Of a DNA stretch of 64,000 bases, positions 56,072-64,000 are shown in pieces. A model generated the notes under the pieces. The model was given only the letters and a program-made list of their open reading frames with translations, was not told where the DNA came from and did no database searches. Position numbers and translations under genes: made by a program. Each line of letters begins with the position of its first letter. Within the stretch, counting starts at the first letter, position 1. This DNA is from Kushneria marisflavi (GTDB lineage: Bacteria; Pseudomonadota; Gammaproteobacteria; Pseudomonadales; Halomonadaceae), in NCBI RefSeq assembly GCF_002157205.1, contig NZ_CP021358.1:2108001-2172000 (forward strand), in the 5' to 3' direction.

Positions 56072-57040
56072 ATGCAGCTGCGCTTTCTGGGCACCTCGGC
56101 CGGTGTCCCCACCCGAGCCCGCAACGTCAGTGCGGTGGCGCTCACTCCTGAGGGGCAGCGTCGCTGGATGCTCATCGACTGCGGTGAGGGCACCCAGCAC
56201 CAGCTGATGCTCACGCCCCTGAGTGCCGCACGTCTTGAGGCGGTGTTGGTTACGCATGTGCACGGTGATCACTGCTACGGTCTGCCCGGGCTGCTGGCCA
56301 GTGCCTCGATGGCTGGTCGTCGGGCAGCACTCACGGTTATCGGGCCGAAGGCGGTCCGGGACTATCTCGAGGCGGTACGGGCCACCACCGGGCTCTCTCT
56401 CGGGTTCGAACTCAATCACGTTGATGCCGCCACACTGGTGGATGCGGCTCTGGCGCTGCCCGATGTCATCGTGCGTGCGGCAAGGCTGTCTCACGGCGTC
56501 GAGTGTTACGCCTATTCGTTTGAAGAGCGTCATGTCGAGGCAGGGCTGAATGTCGGGAAGCTCAGGGCGGAGGGCGTGACGCCCGGACCGCTGTGGGGCC
56601 GGCTTCAGCGTGGTGAGACGGTCATCGATGAGCAGGGGCGTGAGCTGCACGGCGTCGACTACCGCCTGCCATCGCGTGCTGCGCGCCGGCTGGTGGTGGC
56701 CGGCGACAACGATACGCCCGACCTTCTGGCCGAGTTCTGTGAAGGCGCGGACGTGCTGGTACATGAAGCGACCTATACCGAGGCGGTGATCGAGCAGCTG
56801 GGCACGGACAACGGCCACAGCAGCGCCGCGCGTACGGCTGCTTTTGCTGAAAGAGCCGGCCTTGAACACCTGGTTCTCACGCACTTCAGTCCGCGCTATG
56901 TCGACCATCCGGGGGCAGCACATTCGATCAGGGAGATCGAGGCCGAGGCGCGTCAGCATTTTGGCGGCACGCTGATGCTGGCCAAGGATCTTGCCGTCCT
57001 TGATCTGTCACGGGACCACGTGCTGCATCAATGTGAATGA
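56072..57040 (+). CDS. rnz: Ribonuclease Z (tRNA 3' processing endonuclease)
   Basis: A 322-residue metallo-beta-lactamase-fold nuclease that trims tRNA 3' trailers. Motif II THVHGDHCYGLPGLL (HxHxDH) is near residue 61, and later His/Asp ligands are in RLSHGVECYAY, VAGDN and LTHFSPRY. The short-form length and MQLRFLGTSAGVPTRARNVSA start match bacterial RNase Z. The frame is open from 56000; ATG 56072 with AAGGT upstream is the natural start. Confidence 0.92.
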   Translation: MQLRFLGTSAGVPTRARNVSAVALTPEGQRRWMLIDCGEGTQHQLMLTPLSAARLEAVLVTHVHGDHCYGLPGLLASASMAGRRAALTVIGPKAVRDYLEAVRATTGLSLGFELNHVDAATLVDAALALPDVIVRAARLSHGVECYAYSFEERHVEAGLNVGKLRAEGVTPGPLWGRLQRGETVIDEQGRELHGVDYRLPSRAARRLVVAGDNDTPDLLAEFCEGADVLVHEATYTEAVIEQLGTDNGHSSAARTAAFAERAGLEHLVLTHFSPRYVDHPGAAHSIREIEAEARQHFGGTLMLAKDLAVLDLSRDHVLHQCE

Positions 57041-57099
57041 GGGCATGCCCGGCTACAATGGGGGCTCATGCGCCTTCTTCATGATTCCCAGGAGCCCTG

Positions 57100-57687
57100 A
57101 TGCCCCCTCGTCGCCTGATCATTGCCATTACCGGTGCCACCGGCTTTGTCTACGGCGCCCGCGCCCTGGAGATGCTCAGGCCGCTGGAGATTGAAACCCA
57201 TCTGGTGGTCTCCAAATCCGCCGAACTGACTCGGCGCTACGAGACCGGTATTACTCGTGAGCAGCTGTTTGCGCTGGCCGATGAGGTCCATCCGGTCGGC
57301 GATATCGGTGCCTCACTGGCCTCGGGCTCCTTTCGGACGCTGGGCATGCTGGTCGCCCCCTGCTCGATCAAGACCATGTCGGAGATTGCGACCGGCACGA
57401 CCACCAATCTGATCTCGCGTGCCGCTGATGTGGTGCTCAAGGAGCGTCGTCGTCTGGTGTTGATGCTGCGTGAAACGCCGCTGCACCTGGGGCATCTGCG
57501 CACCATGACGTCCCTGACCGAGATGGGCGCCATCATGTTTCCGCCAGTCCCGGCCTTTTACGCCCGGCCGACCACGCTCGAGGAGATGGTCGATCACAGC
57601 GTGGCGCGCGCGCTCGATCTGTTCGATATCGACATCGACGGCATGCCGCGCTGGGGGGAAAACCTTCATCCGCCGGGGCGGGCCTGA
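57100..57687 (+). CDS. ubiX: Flavin prenyltransferase UbiX
   Basis: A 195-residue UbiX, which prenylates FMN to make the cofactor of the UbiD decarboxylase in ubiquinone synthesis. [20 protein letters not shown] holds the FMN-binding loop. [48 protein letters not shown] carries the prenyl/FMN site (ends APCSIKTM and [11 protein letters not shown]). AGGAG lies upstream of ATG. UbiD is not in the window. Confidence 0.95.
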   Translation: MPPRRLIIAITGATGFVYGARALEMLRPLEIETHLVVSKSAELTRRYETGITREQLFALADEVHPVGDIGASLASGSFRTLGMLVAPCSIKTMSEIATGTTTNLISRAADVVLKERRRLVLMLRETPLHLGHLRTMTSLTEMGAIMFPPVPAFYARPTTLEEMVDHSVARALDLFDIDIDGMPRWGENLHPPGRA

Positions 57688-57753
57688 TGATCACGATGTT
57701 CGCTTGAGACATGTCGCCGCCGCGGGTGCGGTGCAACCCTTATGGAGTCATTC

Positions 57754-58308
57754 ATGAACACTTTTCTACGTTTCGCGCTTTTGGCAGGGGCCGTCGTGCT
57801 TGCAGGCTGCGCCGGTGACGAGAATCAAATGCACTCAAAGGGCCCGCATGACAGTACGGCACCGGCGGCCGAGCAGCTGGCCAGCATTCGCTATGACGTT
57901 GGGCCCTGCCACGGCTTCTGCCCGGTCTACTCCGTTGAGGTTCGCGCTGATGGCACCACCACGTTTATCGGCCAGCAGCATACGCAGGTCTACGGCAAGC
58001 AGGCCCGACAAAACGGGGCACAGGCGTTGACCCGACTCCAGCGCACGCTGGCACCATGGCAACCGGTGATGAATCAGCAGCGTGAATCCAGCGGCTGCGA
58101 ACCACGTGTGACGGACATGTCCCAATACACCGTGACCTGGACCGGGCGTGACGGGCGTCAGGCAACGCTTTTGCACGACGGCGGCTGTCGTTCGGCCAGT
58201 GCGCTGTCGCTGACGCACCTGCTCCGCGAGGAGATTCCTCAAACGCTTGGGATCTCGAACTGGATCGGCACTCCCTCGTCAAATGCAGTAACCACACCGG
58301 TCAACTGA
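57754..58308 (+). CDS. DUF6438-like lipoprotein
   Basis: A 184-residue predicted lipoprotein: [19 protein letters not shown] with the lipobox LAGC (lipidated Cys at residue 19). The domain has [19 protein letters not shown] (PCxGxCPVY) as in DUF6438 proteins, followed by a beta-rich region and a Cys-containing [14 protein letters not shown] before ATG 57754 favours it over ATG 57742. The stop overlaps the start of the next gene (TGATG). Confidence 0.75.
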   Translation: MNTFLRFALLAGAVVLAGCAGDENQMHSKGPHDSTAPAAEQLASIRYDVGPCHGFCPVYSVEVRADGTTTFIGQQHTQVYGKQARQNGAQALTRLQRTLAPWQPVMNQQRESSGCEPRVTDMSQYTVTWTGRDGRQATLLHDGGCRSASALSLTHLLREEIPQTLGISNWIGTPSSNAVTTPVN

Positions 58309-58442
58309 TGCAAAAGAAATCCGATTTACCGACCAAGGTTTGCCCGGTGTGTGGCCGTCCGTTTACCTGGCGCAAGAAATGGGCGCGCAACTGGGACAGC
58401 GTGATCTACTGCTCCGAGCGCTGTCGGCGTTCAAAGTCATGA
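58308..58442 (+). CDS. DUF2256 small zinc-finger-like protein
   Basis: A 44-residue protein with [19 protein letters not shown] and YCSERCRR: two CxxC/CxxxC pairs in the DUF2256 pattern, a very small conserved family of unknown role. Its ATG overlaps the stop of the upstream lipoprotein gene (TGATG), so it is translationally coupled. Confidence 0.82.
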   Translation: MQKKSDLPTKVCPVCGRPFTWRKKWARNWDSVIYCSERCRRSKS

Positions 58443-58529
58443 CACTGTTATCAACGTGTCATCACCGTGACATTTGTGCTCGCCATGCTGCGCCTGACAG
58501 ATGCCATCCACGGTCACGGAGTAACGCTC

Positions 58530-58727
58530 ATGCTGGGTCTGACATCACGGGAAATGGAACGGCTCGAACAGCGCGATATTCATCCGGTCTGCGTTGAAGG
58601 CAGTGATTGCCTGATCAGGATGCATGGACGGCTTGTGCGCTGCACGCCTCACGATCTGCATCGGCTGGCGGCCCCCACCCTGCGCGAGCGCATGCGCGGC
58701 CAGATCAACCGAGGCACAAGCGTCTGA
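58530..58727 (+). CDS. Small hypothetical protein
   Basis: A 65-residue frame, MLGLTSREMERLEQRDIHPVC to INRGTSV, mostly polar, with no membrane segment and no recognised domain. GGAG nine bases before ATG 58530 is acceptable. The frame is open further upstream to a GTG at 58467. It may be real or accidental. Confidence 0.4.
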   Translation: MLGLTSREMERLEQRDIHPVCVEGSDCLIRMHGRLVRCTPHDLHRLAAPTLRERMRGQINRGTSV

Positions 58728-58934
58728 AGGTCATGGCGTAAAGAGCACGGTTGAAGCGCCGGTCTGGTATCGCTCATTCGTCTTTGCGGCAGTCTCTTTT
58801 ATACGCCACATCATTTGAAGGTATGAACGCAGGGTTCAGGAGATTAGAGTAGCGGCCGATAGGAAAGCCCTATCATTAGATGGTTCTCAAATAATTGCTG
58901 TCAGTCAACGGCCGCGGCTCTGGTACTTCTTTTC

Positions 58935-60575
58935 ATGCGAACCAAGGGTTATCTCCTACGCCAGGGGCTTGCGCTCTTTGCCGCTACGCTTGTGATCCTC
59001 TTTTCGATTGCCGTGACCTGGGAGTTCTGGCTGGAGGCACCGGTCTTTCAGTGGTTGGGCTGGGGCGACCCGCCGGATCTCGATCCCGCCTCGCGCTGGC
59101 GTTTCATCCTGACCTGTACAGGATTTGCTGCCGTTGCCATGGTCGTGCCATGGATGCTCTCCCTGCGTTTGATCTGGCGGTTGCGTCACCGCTATCGCCA
59201 TCTGCTGGCCGCCCGCGCGCATGGCTATCATCTGGCCCGACATGACGCCCTGACCGATCTCATGAATCGCCCCCATTTCATGACCCTGTTGCACGCTCGG
59301 CTCAGCCCGATGCTTGAGCAGACCGCGCTGCTGGTCATCGACCTTGATCATTTCCAGGCCATCAACGATGCCCATGGCAACACGGCAGGAGATCATGCCC
59401 TGCGTCGTATTGCCGGGCGACTGAATAGTGTTCGCACCGTGGGCGACCCGCTGCTGGGTCGACTGGGCGGTGATGAGTTCGTGGTCGCGCTGACCGGTGC
59501 GCTGACTCGGCGCGAGCTTTTTGATCAGGCGCAGGCACTGCAGGGTTTGGTGCGACAGCCGCTGGTCTGTGGTCATCGGCGTGAAGTACTGGAAACCACC
59601 ATCGGGATTGCCGTTGCCCCCCTCAACGCCACTTCGGCCGATCAGCTGCTGGCCGCGGCCTATAGCGCCATGCACAAGGCCAAACGCAATGGTGAGCGGA
59701 TACGGCTGCAGGAAACCTGTCTCCCCGAGGCGCAACAGGCAGATGCCCGTCATGCCCAGCGCCTGCGACAGGCGCTCGATGCCGACGAAATCGTGCCCTT
59801 TTATCAGCCGGTTGTTGCCCTTTCAAATCGTGAAACTGTGGGGGTCGAGATGCTGGCCCGCTGTCAGCATCCCGAGCGAGGACTGGTGCCGCCTGATGAG
59901 TTCATTCCACTAATTGAAAGCCTTGGATTGATGCCGGAGATGACCCGCCGCCTGCTGGACCGGGCCATGCAGGATGCCCGGCAGTGGCCGGGTGACTGCT
60001 TTCTGGCGGTCAATATCACGGCCTCGTATCTAGAAGATGAGACGTTTGTCCCGCAGGTGGCCTCACTGCTTGAGCGCCACGCGTTTCCAGCCAATCGTCT
60101 GGAGGTCGAAATTACCGAAAACGTGCTGATCGAGCGGTTGGACATTGTTCAGCAGAACCTGAATCGGCTGCATGACATGGGCGTGCACGTGTCGCTGGAT
60201 GATTTCGGCACCGGCTATTCCGGGCTTTACCACCTGGCCCGGCTGGATGTCGACAAGATCAAGATCGATCGCTCCTTTTTCGATGCCGAAGAGATTCGCC
60301 AGGACAACCTCGTACGCATGATCATTGCCATGGGCCGGTCGCTGGGCATGGCGGTCGTGGCCGAAGGCATCGAGGATGAGCGTCTGGCCGAGCGCCTGGC
60401 GCAGCAGGGCTGCCACTTCGGTCAGGGCTATCTCTTTGGCCGGCCAATGCCGGCCAAGGCCCTGCGGCAGCATCTTCTGGAACGTCATTCACCTGCTACC
60501 GCCGTTCGGAGCCATCTCTGCCATGCTATAGATATCATGCCTCAGGGAGATCATCATGACTGTTCGCAACCATGA
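58935..60575 (+). CDS. Membrane GGDEF-EAL cyclic-di-GMP enzyme
   Basis: A 546-residue protein: two N-terminal membrane segments (about 10-30 and 60-80), a GGDEF diguanylate cyclase domain with intact GGDEF near residue 178, and an EAL phosphodiesterase domain whose signature reads EML near 304. DDFGTGYSGLYHL, KIKIDRSFF and VVAEGIEDE, required for EAL activity, are present. Both activities look possible. The end overlaps the nuclease gene that follows by 20 bases. The ribosome-binding site is weak. Confidence 0.88.
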   Translation: MRTKGYLLRQGLALFAATLVILFSIAVTWEFWLEAPVFQWLGWGDPPDLDPASRWRFILTCTGFAAVAMVVPWMLSLRLIWRLRHRYRHLLAARAHGYHLARHDALTDLMNRPHFMTLLHARLSPMLEQTALLVIDLDHFQAINDAHGNTAGDHALRRIAGRLNSVRTVGDPLLGRLGGDEFVVALTGALTRRELFDQAQALQGLVRQPLVCGHRREVLETTIGIAVAPLNATSADQLLAAAYSAMHKAKRNGERIRLQETCLPEAQQADARHAQRLRQALDADEIVPFYQPVVALSNRETVGVEMLARCQHPERGLVPPDEFIPLIESLGLMPEMTRRLLDRAMQDARQWPGDCFLAVNITASYLEDETFVPQVASLLERHAFPANRLEVEITENVLIERLDIVQQNLNRLHDMGVHVSLDDFGTGYSGLYHLARLDVDKIKIDRSFFDAEEIRQDNLVRMIIAMGRSLGMAVVAEGIEDERLAERLAQQGCHFGQGYLFGRPMPAKALRQHLLERHSPATAVRSHLCHAIDIMPQGDHHDCSQP

Positions 60576-61485
60576 ACGGACCAGCCTTCGCGACATGCGC
60601 CGCTTGATTGAACCCGCCGCCACGGCATTGGCCGAACCGCCTGAGGCCCTTATCGCCACCGTGGAGGCATTGGCATCCCGCGAGGGATATGACGCCGATT
60701 TTCTGAAGAACATGCCGGTGGCCCTGCCGATGCCTTCCGAGGCACTGGCCGAAGACGTCACGCCGGTGCCCGGCCGCGAGGGTGGCCGGCTCGATTACAC
60801 CCATTTTTCGCTGGTGATGTCGAAAAGCCGAAGACTTGCCCTGTTCACGGCAGTCAACATTGATGGCGGCGCGCTGGTCAGTGTTCCCCGTGGCAGCGAT
60901 CACTGGCGTTTTGATCCGCGTATCGATGACGACCTGCAGGCCGGTCCTGATCTCTATAGCCGTAACCCGCTCGATCGCGGCCACCTGGTGCGTCGCACGG
61001 CGGCCAACTGGGGAGACAACGCCCGACAGGCCAACGACGATACCTTTCACTTCACCAACGCCACACCGCAGATGGCAGGCTTCAACCAGCAGACCTGGCT
61101 TGGGCTTGAGGATTATCTGCTGGACAATGCCCGCGCCGATCGCCAGCGCATCACGGTCTTCTCCGGGCCCATTCTTGATCCTGACGACCGGGTGTATCGC
61201 GGCTTTCAGATCCCCGAGGCCTATTGGAAGGTGGTGGCCTTTGTAGGTGAAGACGGTCGGCCTTCGGCCACGGCCTACATGATCGAACAGAGCGACGCGC
61301 TGGACCAGCTTGGTTTCATGTTTGGTCAGTACAAGACCTGGCAGCGCAGCGTAACGCGTATCGAGACGCTGACCGGACTGGATTTCGGGACGCTGAGTAC
61401 CCTTGACGGTTTCTCCGGTGAGGAGCGCGAGACCGGCGTTCGTATCGAGGCTGAAATCCGCGGTCCGGAAGATATTCGGGTATAG
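60556..61485 (+). CDS. DNA/RNA non-specific endonuclease (NUC1 type), no signal peptide
   Basis: A 309-residue beta-beta-alpha metal nuclease. The catalytic motif DRGHLVRRTAANWG (His within DRGH) is near residue 139, and FTNATPQMAGFNQQTW and TVFSGPIL are further family motifs. Most relatives are secreted; this protein starts MTVRNHERTSLRDMRRL with no signal peptide or lipobox. GGGAG seven bases before ATG fixes the start, inside the end of the GGDEF-EAL gene. Function could be as an exported toxin-like nuclease through another route, or intracellular. Confidence 0.8.
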   Translation: MTVRNHERTSLRDMRRLIEPAATALAEPPEALIATVEALASREGYDADFLKNMPVALPMPSEALAEDVTPVPGREGGRLDYTHFSLVMSKSRRLALFTAVNIDGGALVSVPRGSDHWRFDPRIDDDLQAGPDLYSRNPLDRGHLVRRTAANWGDNARQANDDTFHFTNATPQMAGFNQQTWLGLEDYLLDNARADRQRITVFSGPILDPDDRVYRGFQIPEAYWKVVAFVGEDGRPSATAYMIEQSDALDQLGFMFGQYKTWQRSVTRIETLTGLDFGTLSTLDGFSGEERETGVRIEAEIRGPEDIRV

Positions 61486-61711
61486 CGACGGTAGGTGTTG
61501 CAAGCGAGGGAGGGGGGATGGCACGCGCATCGCATGACATGCATTTCTGGCGTCATCCCGGCCTGCCGTGGCTGGAAGCGGCGCATTGAACAATATTGCC
61601 TGATGTCTGTGATCCTGAAAGTGCATGTCCGAGAGTAAACCAAGGTCTGGATTGCCGGTGCAGGAGGGAAGGCCAATGCTTGAGGTTTTCCTTACCCCGG
61701 AGGGGCATGGC

Positions 61712-63022
61712 ATGAATGGGCAATCAGTCGATGCAGATAGCGTATTGACCAGCGAGATGCGTCGCCGGCTTCTCAAGGGCATGGGGATGGCGGCGGGTGC
61801 CGCGGCGTTTTATCCGCTGTTTTCAGCTTCAAGCGCGATGGCTGCCCCTGGCAGCAGTAGCGCGCAATACGTCTATGTCGGTACCTATACCGGCCCCAAC
61901 ACCGCACCGGGCGGTGTGGCGCCCAGCCAGGCTAGAGGGATTTATGTGTTTCGGATGGACCCGATGAAGGGCGGGCTCACCCGGGTGCAGGTCATGGAAG
62001 CCGAAAACCCCTCCTTTTTGGCCCTGTCACCGGATCGTCGTTATCTCTACAGCGTCAACGAACTCGGGCCGGATACCGCCGGCAAGCCACAGGGGCGGGT
62101 CAGTGCCTATTGCATTGACCCTGCCAGCGGCGAGCTGGCCTTTATCAATACCCAACCGACGCAGGGCAGCTGGACCTGCCATTGCTCGGTGCATCCCTCC
62201 GGACGCTACCTGTTTGCCGACAATTACGGCACCGGCAGCTTTTCGGTCTTTCCACTGGGGGATAATGGCGAAATCGGGGAAATGAGCGATCTGGTCGAGT
62301 CATCGCCCAATGGGCTGGGGCCGGACGGCGTGCGACAGGAAGGGGCACATGCCCACATGATGATCACGGGGCCGAAAGGCCAACACGTCTTTGGCATCGA
62401 TCTGGGGGCGGATCGGCTGCTGGCGTTCGAGCTGGACATGGACACCGGCAAGCTCTCAAAGGGGCCGGTGCCCTATGCCAACGTGGCCTCGGGCAGCGGC
62501 TGCCGGCATATGGTCTTTCACCCGCAAAAACCTTATGCCTATGTGCTCAACGAGCTGTCTTCCACGGTGGATGTCTTCGACTTTTACCCCGAGCGCGGCA
62601 GTTTTATCCAGACCCAGTCGCTGTCGACCCTACCGGCTGACAGCGAATTCGGCCGGCCGGTGTTCAATCCCGACAACCCGGGCGAAGTGCCTACCGGTAG
62701 CAATACCACCGCCGAGCTGCGCATCCATCCGCAGGGGCGTTTTCTCTACGCCACCAATCGCGGCATGAACAGCATTGCAGTGTTCCAGGTAGACGATGAC
62801 AGCGGGCAGTTGATCAATACCGGCTGGGTCTCCAGCGGCGGCGACATTCCACGCGGCATGAACCTGGACCTTTCCGGGCGTTTCCTTTATGTCGGCAACC
62901 AGAACAGCGACACCATCAAGGTGTTCAGCATCGATCCGAAAAGTGGCGCGCTGGAAGGCCCCATACAGACGATTGATTCACCGGTGCCGGTCGACTTTGC
63001 TTTCAGGGCCTTCAGCGGCTGA
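61712..63022 (+). CDS. Tat-exported lactonase-family seven-bladed propeller
   Basis: A 436-residue protein of the 6-phosphogluconolactonase (Pgl)/lactonase propeller family: YVYVGTYTGPNTAPGG, VNELGPD, GSWTCHCSVHPSGRYLFADNYGTGSFS, PDGVRQEGAHAHM, RGMNLDLSGRFLYVGNQNSDTIKVF. An N-terminal Tat-type signal (MRRRLLKGMGMAAGAAAFYP, from residue 16) suggests export, so an extracytoplasmic lactonase is more likely than a pentose-phosphate enzyme. Two starts have good ribosome-binding sites: ATG 61712 (GGAGGGG) and ATG 61676 (AGGAGGG). The shorter is chosen for the signal peptide. Confidence 0.78.
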   Translation: MNGQSVDADSVLTSEMRRRLLKGMGMAAGAAAFYPLFSASSAMAAPGSSSAQYVYVGTYTGPNTAPGGVAPSQARGIYVFRMDPMKGGLTRVQVMEAENPSFLALSPDRRYLYSVNELGPDTAGKPQGRVSAYCIDPASGELAFINTQPTQGSWTCHCSVHPSGRYLFADNYGTGSFSVFPLGDNGEIGEMSDLVESSPNGLGPDGVRQEGAHAHMMITGPKGQHVFGIDLGADRLLAFELDMDTGKLSKGPVPYANVASGSGCRHMVFHPQKPYAYVLNELSSTVDVFDFYPERGSFIQTQSLSTLPADSEFGRPVFNPDNPGEVPTGSNTTAELRIHPQGRFLYATNRGMNSIAVFQVDDDSGQLINTGWVSSGGDIPRGMNLDLSGRFLYVGNQNSDTIKVFSIDPKSGALEGPIQTIDSPVPVDFAFRAFSG

Positions 63023-63066
63023 TTGAAGCTCAAGGGCGCCGCTGTGATCAACGGCACCCATCGGTC

Positions 63067-64000
63067 TCAATCGCGGCACAATTCAAGCATCAGGGCGATC
63101 CTGGCCTTCACCGGTGATAGCGCCGCCATGATCGGAAAGGCGGCGTCCGATGTGGGCAGTAGCCGTCCCTCGTTGCAGCGCGCGGCCACCCTCACCTCGA
63201 TCCCGGCCGCCTGAGCCCGATGGGCGGCCTGCTCGAGCTCGCGATGAAGACTGGCATTGCCGGTCGCGCCGAGCACGAGCCCCGCCACTGCATCCGCCGC
63301 GCCGCTTTGCCGCTCGCGCACGAGTAGATCAATCAGCGCACCGTTGGCGCCTGCGTGGCTGAGCACGATCTCTACCCGGGGCCATTGATCGGCGCCCGGC
63401 GGGGTCAACGACTCGCCTGCAGCTTGATGAGGCCAGGCGCGCAGCTGTCGGACGCTGGCCTCTTCCACATAACCGATGGGGCCGCTATCGCCAGAGCCAA
63501 ACGCCTTCAGGCGATAGGGGTGGGTCTTGCTCACTTCGATCGCGCCGTGAATTTCACCGGCACAGACCACCGTAACGCCTGCCGCCTCGGGCGTTGCCAC
63601 CACGGCCAGCGCGTCGCGCAGGTTTTGCGGGCCATCCGGCATCAACGCGGTTGACGGGCGCATCGCACAGGCGAGCACCACGGGTTTGGAAGCGGGCAGC
63701 ACCGAGTGCAGGAAAAAGGCGGTCTCCTCGACGGTATCGGTACCGTGAGTAATGACCAGCCCCGTAACGTCATCCTGGGCCAGCCAGTGCTGGCAGCGCT
63801 CATGCAGGCTCTGCCAGGTGGCGGTATCCATGTCCTTGCTGTCGAGCTGGGCAACCTGCTCGGCATGCAGGGTAAAGCCGTCCGGGGCGGCAATACCTCC
63901 CAGCAGGTCCTCTACCGACACCGTGCCGGCGGTATAGCCAAGGTTGGCCCCTGCCTGTGAGGAGGAACCGGCAATGGTGCCGCCGGTACCGAGCACGACA
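63067..64000 (-). CDS. Asparaginase, 5' end outside window
   Basis: About 311 residues of an L-asparaginase/glutaminase-family amidohydrolase. Threonine nucleophile motif VVLGTGGTIAG is at the very right edge, the second motif LVITHGTDTVEETAFFL near 85, and ACAMRPSTALMPDGPQNL further on, with a Ser in LDSKDM. The frame continues past the right edge, so the first residues are missing. It hydrolyses asparagine to aspartate and ammonia; whether it is cytoplasmic or periplasmic cannot be seen without the start. Confidence 0.9.
   Translation of the reverse strand, partial: VVLGTGGTIAGSSSQAGANLGYTAGTVSVEDLLGGIAAPDGFTLHAEQVAQLDSKDMDTATWQSLHERCQHWLAQDDVTGLVITHGTDTVEETAFFLHSVLPASKPVVLACAMRPSTALMPDGPQNLRDALAVVATPEAAGVTVVCAGEIHGAIEVSKTHPYRLKAFGSGDSGPIGYVEEASVRQLRAWPHQAAGESLTPPGADQWPRVEIVLSHAGANGALIDLLVRERQSGAADAVAGLVLGATGNASLHRELEQAAHRAQAAGIEVRVAARCNEGRLLPTSDAAFPIMAALSPVKARIALMLELCRD

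Noticed and set aside
57235..57540. Minus-strand frames within ubiX.
   Set aside because: Antisense to a clear UbiX with intact FMN and prenyl-site motifs.

Overview
The window is a high-GC gammaproteobacterial chromosome segment that holds the replication-origin neighbourhood. The block mnmE ... yidC-rnpA-rpmH | DnaA boxes | dnaA-dnaN-recF-gyrB, together with the protein sequences and accessory genes, points to the family Halomonadaceae (Halomonas, Kushneria, Chromohalobacter and relatives). This is inferred from gene content and protein style, not from a database search.

Layout. 1-9.1 kb: the 5' part of a pqiA gene, a heterodimeric MdlAB-type ABC exporter, a CDF metal exporter, a lipoate ligase with the accessory domain at the N-terminus, an MFS exporter and a PhzF-family protein. 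9.2-24.5 kb: a formate/nitrite channel, mnmE, a flavin reductase, phosphoglucomutase, an NrtR-like regulator, and the origin block (yidC, rnpA, rpmH, oriC candidate, dnaA, dnaN, recF, gyrB). yidD is not in its usual slot, and about 4 kb of unrelated genes separate yidC from mnmE. 24.5-27.4 kb: a possible papain-like cysteine-peptidase protein, a MerR regulator with a classic 19-bp-spacer operator driving a CMD-family gene, a DEDDh exonuclease and a degenerate arginase-fold protein. 27.6-32 kb: a complete sugar ABC importer. 32-37.9 kb: a GABA utilisation unit (MocR regulator, divergent permease-gabD-gabT) with AGTGGT direct repeats between the divergent genes. 37.9-47.9 kb: ribokinase-like kinase, pirin, SDR, GH15 glucoamylase-like enzyme, an acyltransferase, a NagD-like HAD phosphatase, a heptosyltransferase-like GT9 and an EamA transporter. 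This stretch also carries a gene relic and AT-rich intergenic DNA. 48-51.4 kb: a Tat-exported molybdopterin oxidoreductase and its Fe-S subunit, without a membrane anchor gene. 51.6-64 kb: cytidine deaminase, a glycolipid-binding-like protein, a CsrA-type hairpin array ahead of a small zinc-ribbon gene, then mostly housekeeping and small genes (rnz, ubiX, GGDEF-EAL, a nuclease, a lactonase, and an asparaginase cut by the right edge).

The most notable finding is at 52.84-52.99 kb. Seven consecutive hairpins each show an AGGA/AGGGA motif in or at the loop. Two more GGA motifs overlap the ribosome-binding site of an 83-residue zinc-ribbon protein. This is the architecture of CsrB/RsmZ-type RNAs that sequester CsrA/RsmA, or of an unusually heavily CsrA-controlled mRNA leader. 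A second notable finding is a relic at 42.9-43.2 kb. There, a copy of the pirin gene's upstream region, including its ribosome-binding site and first codons, is joined to the decayed 3' end of a NagD-like HAD phosphatase gene.
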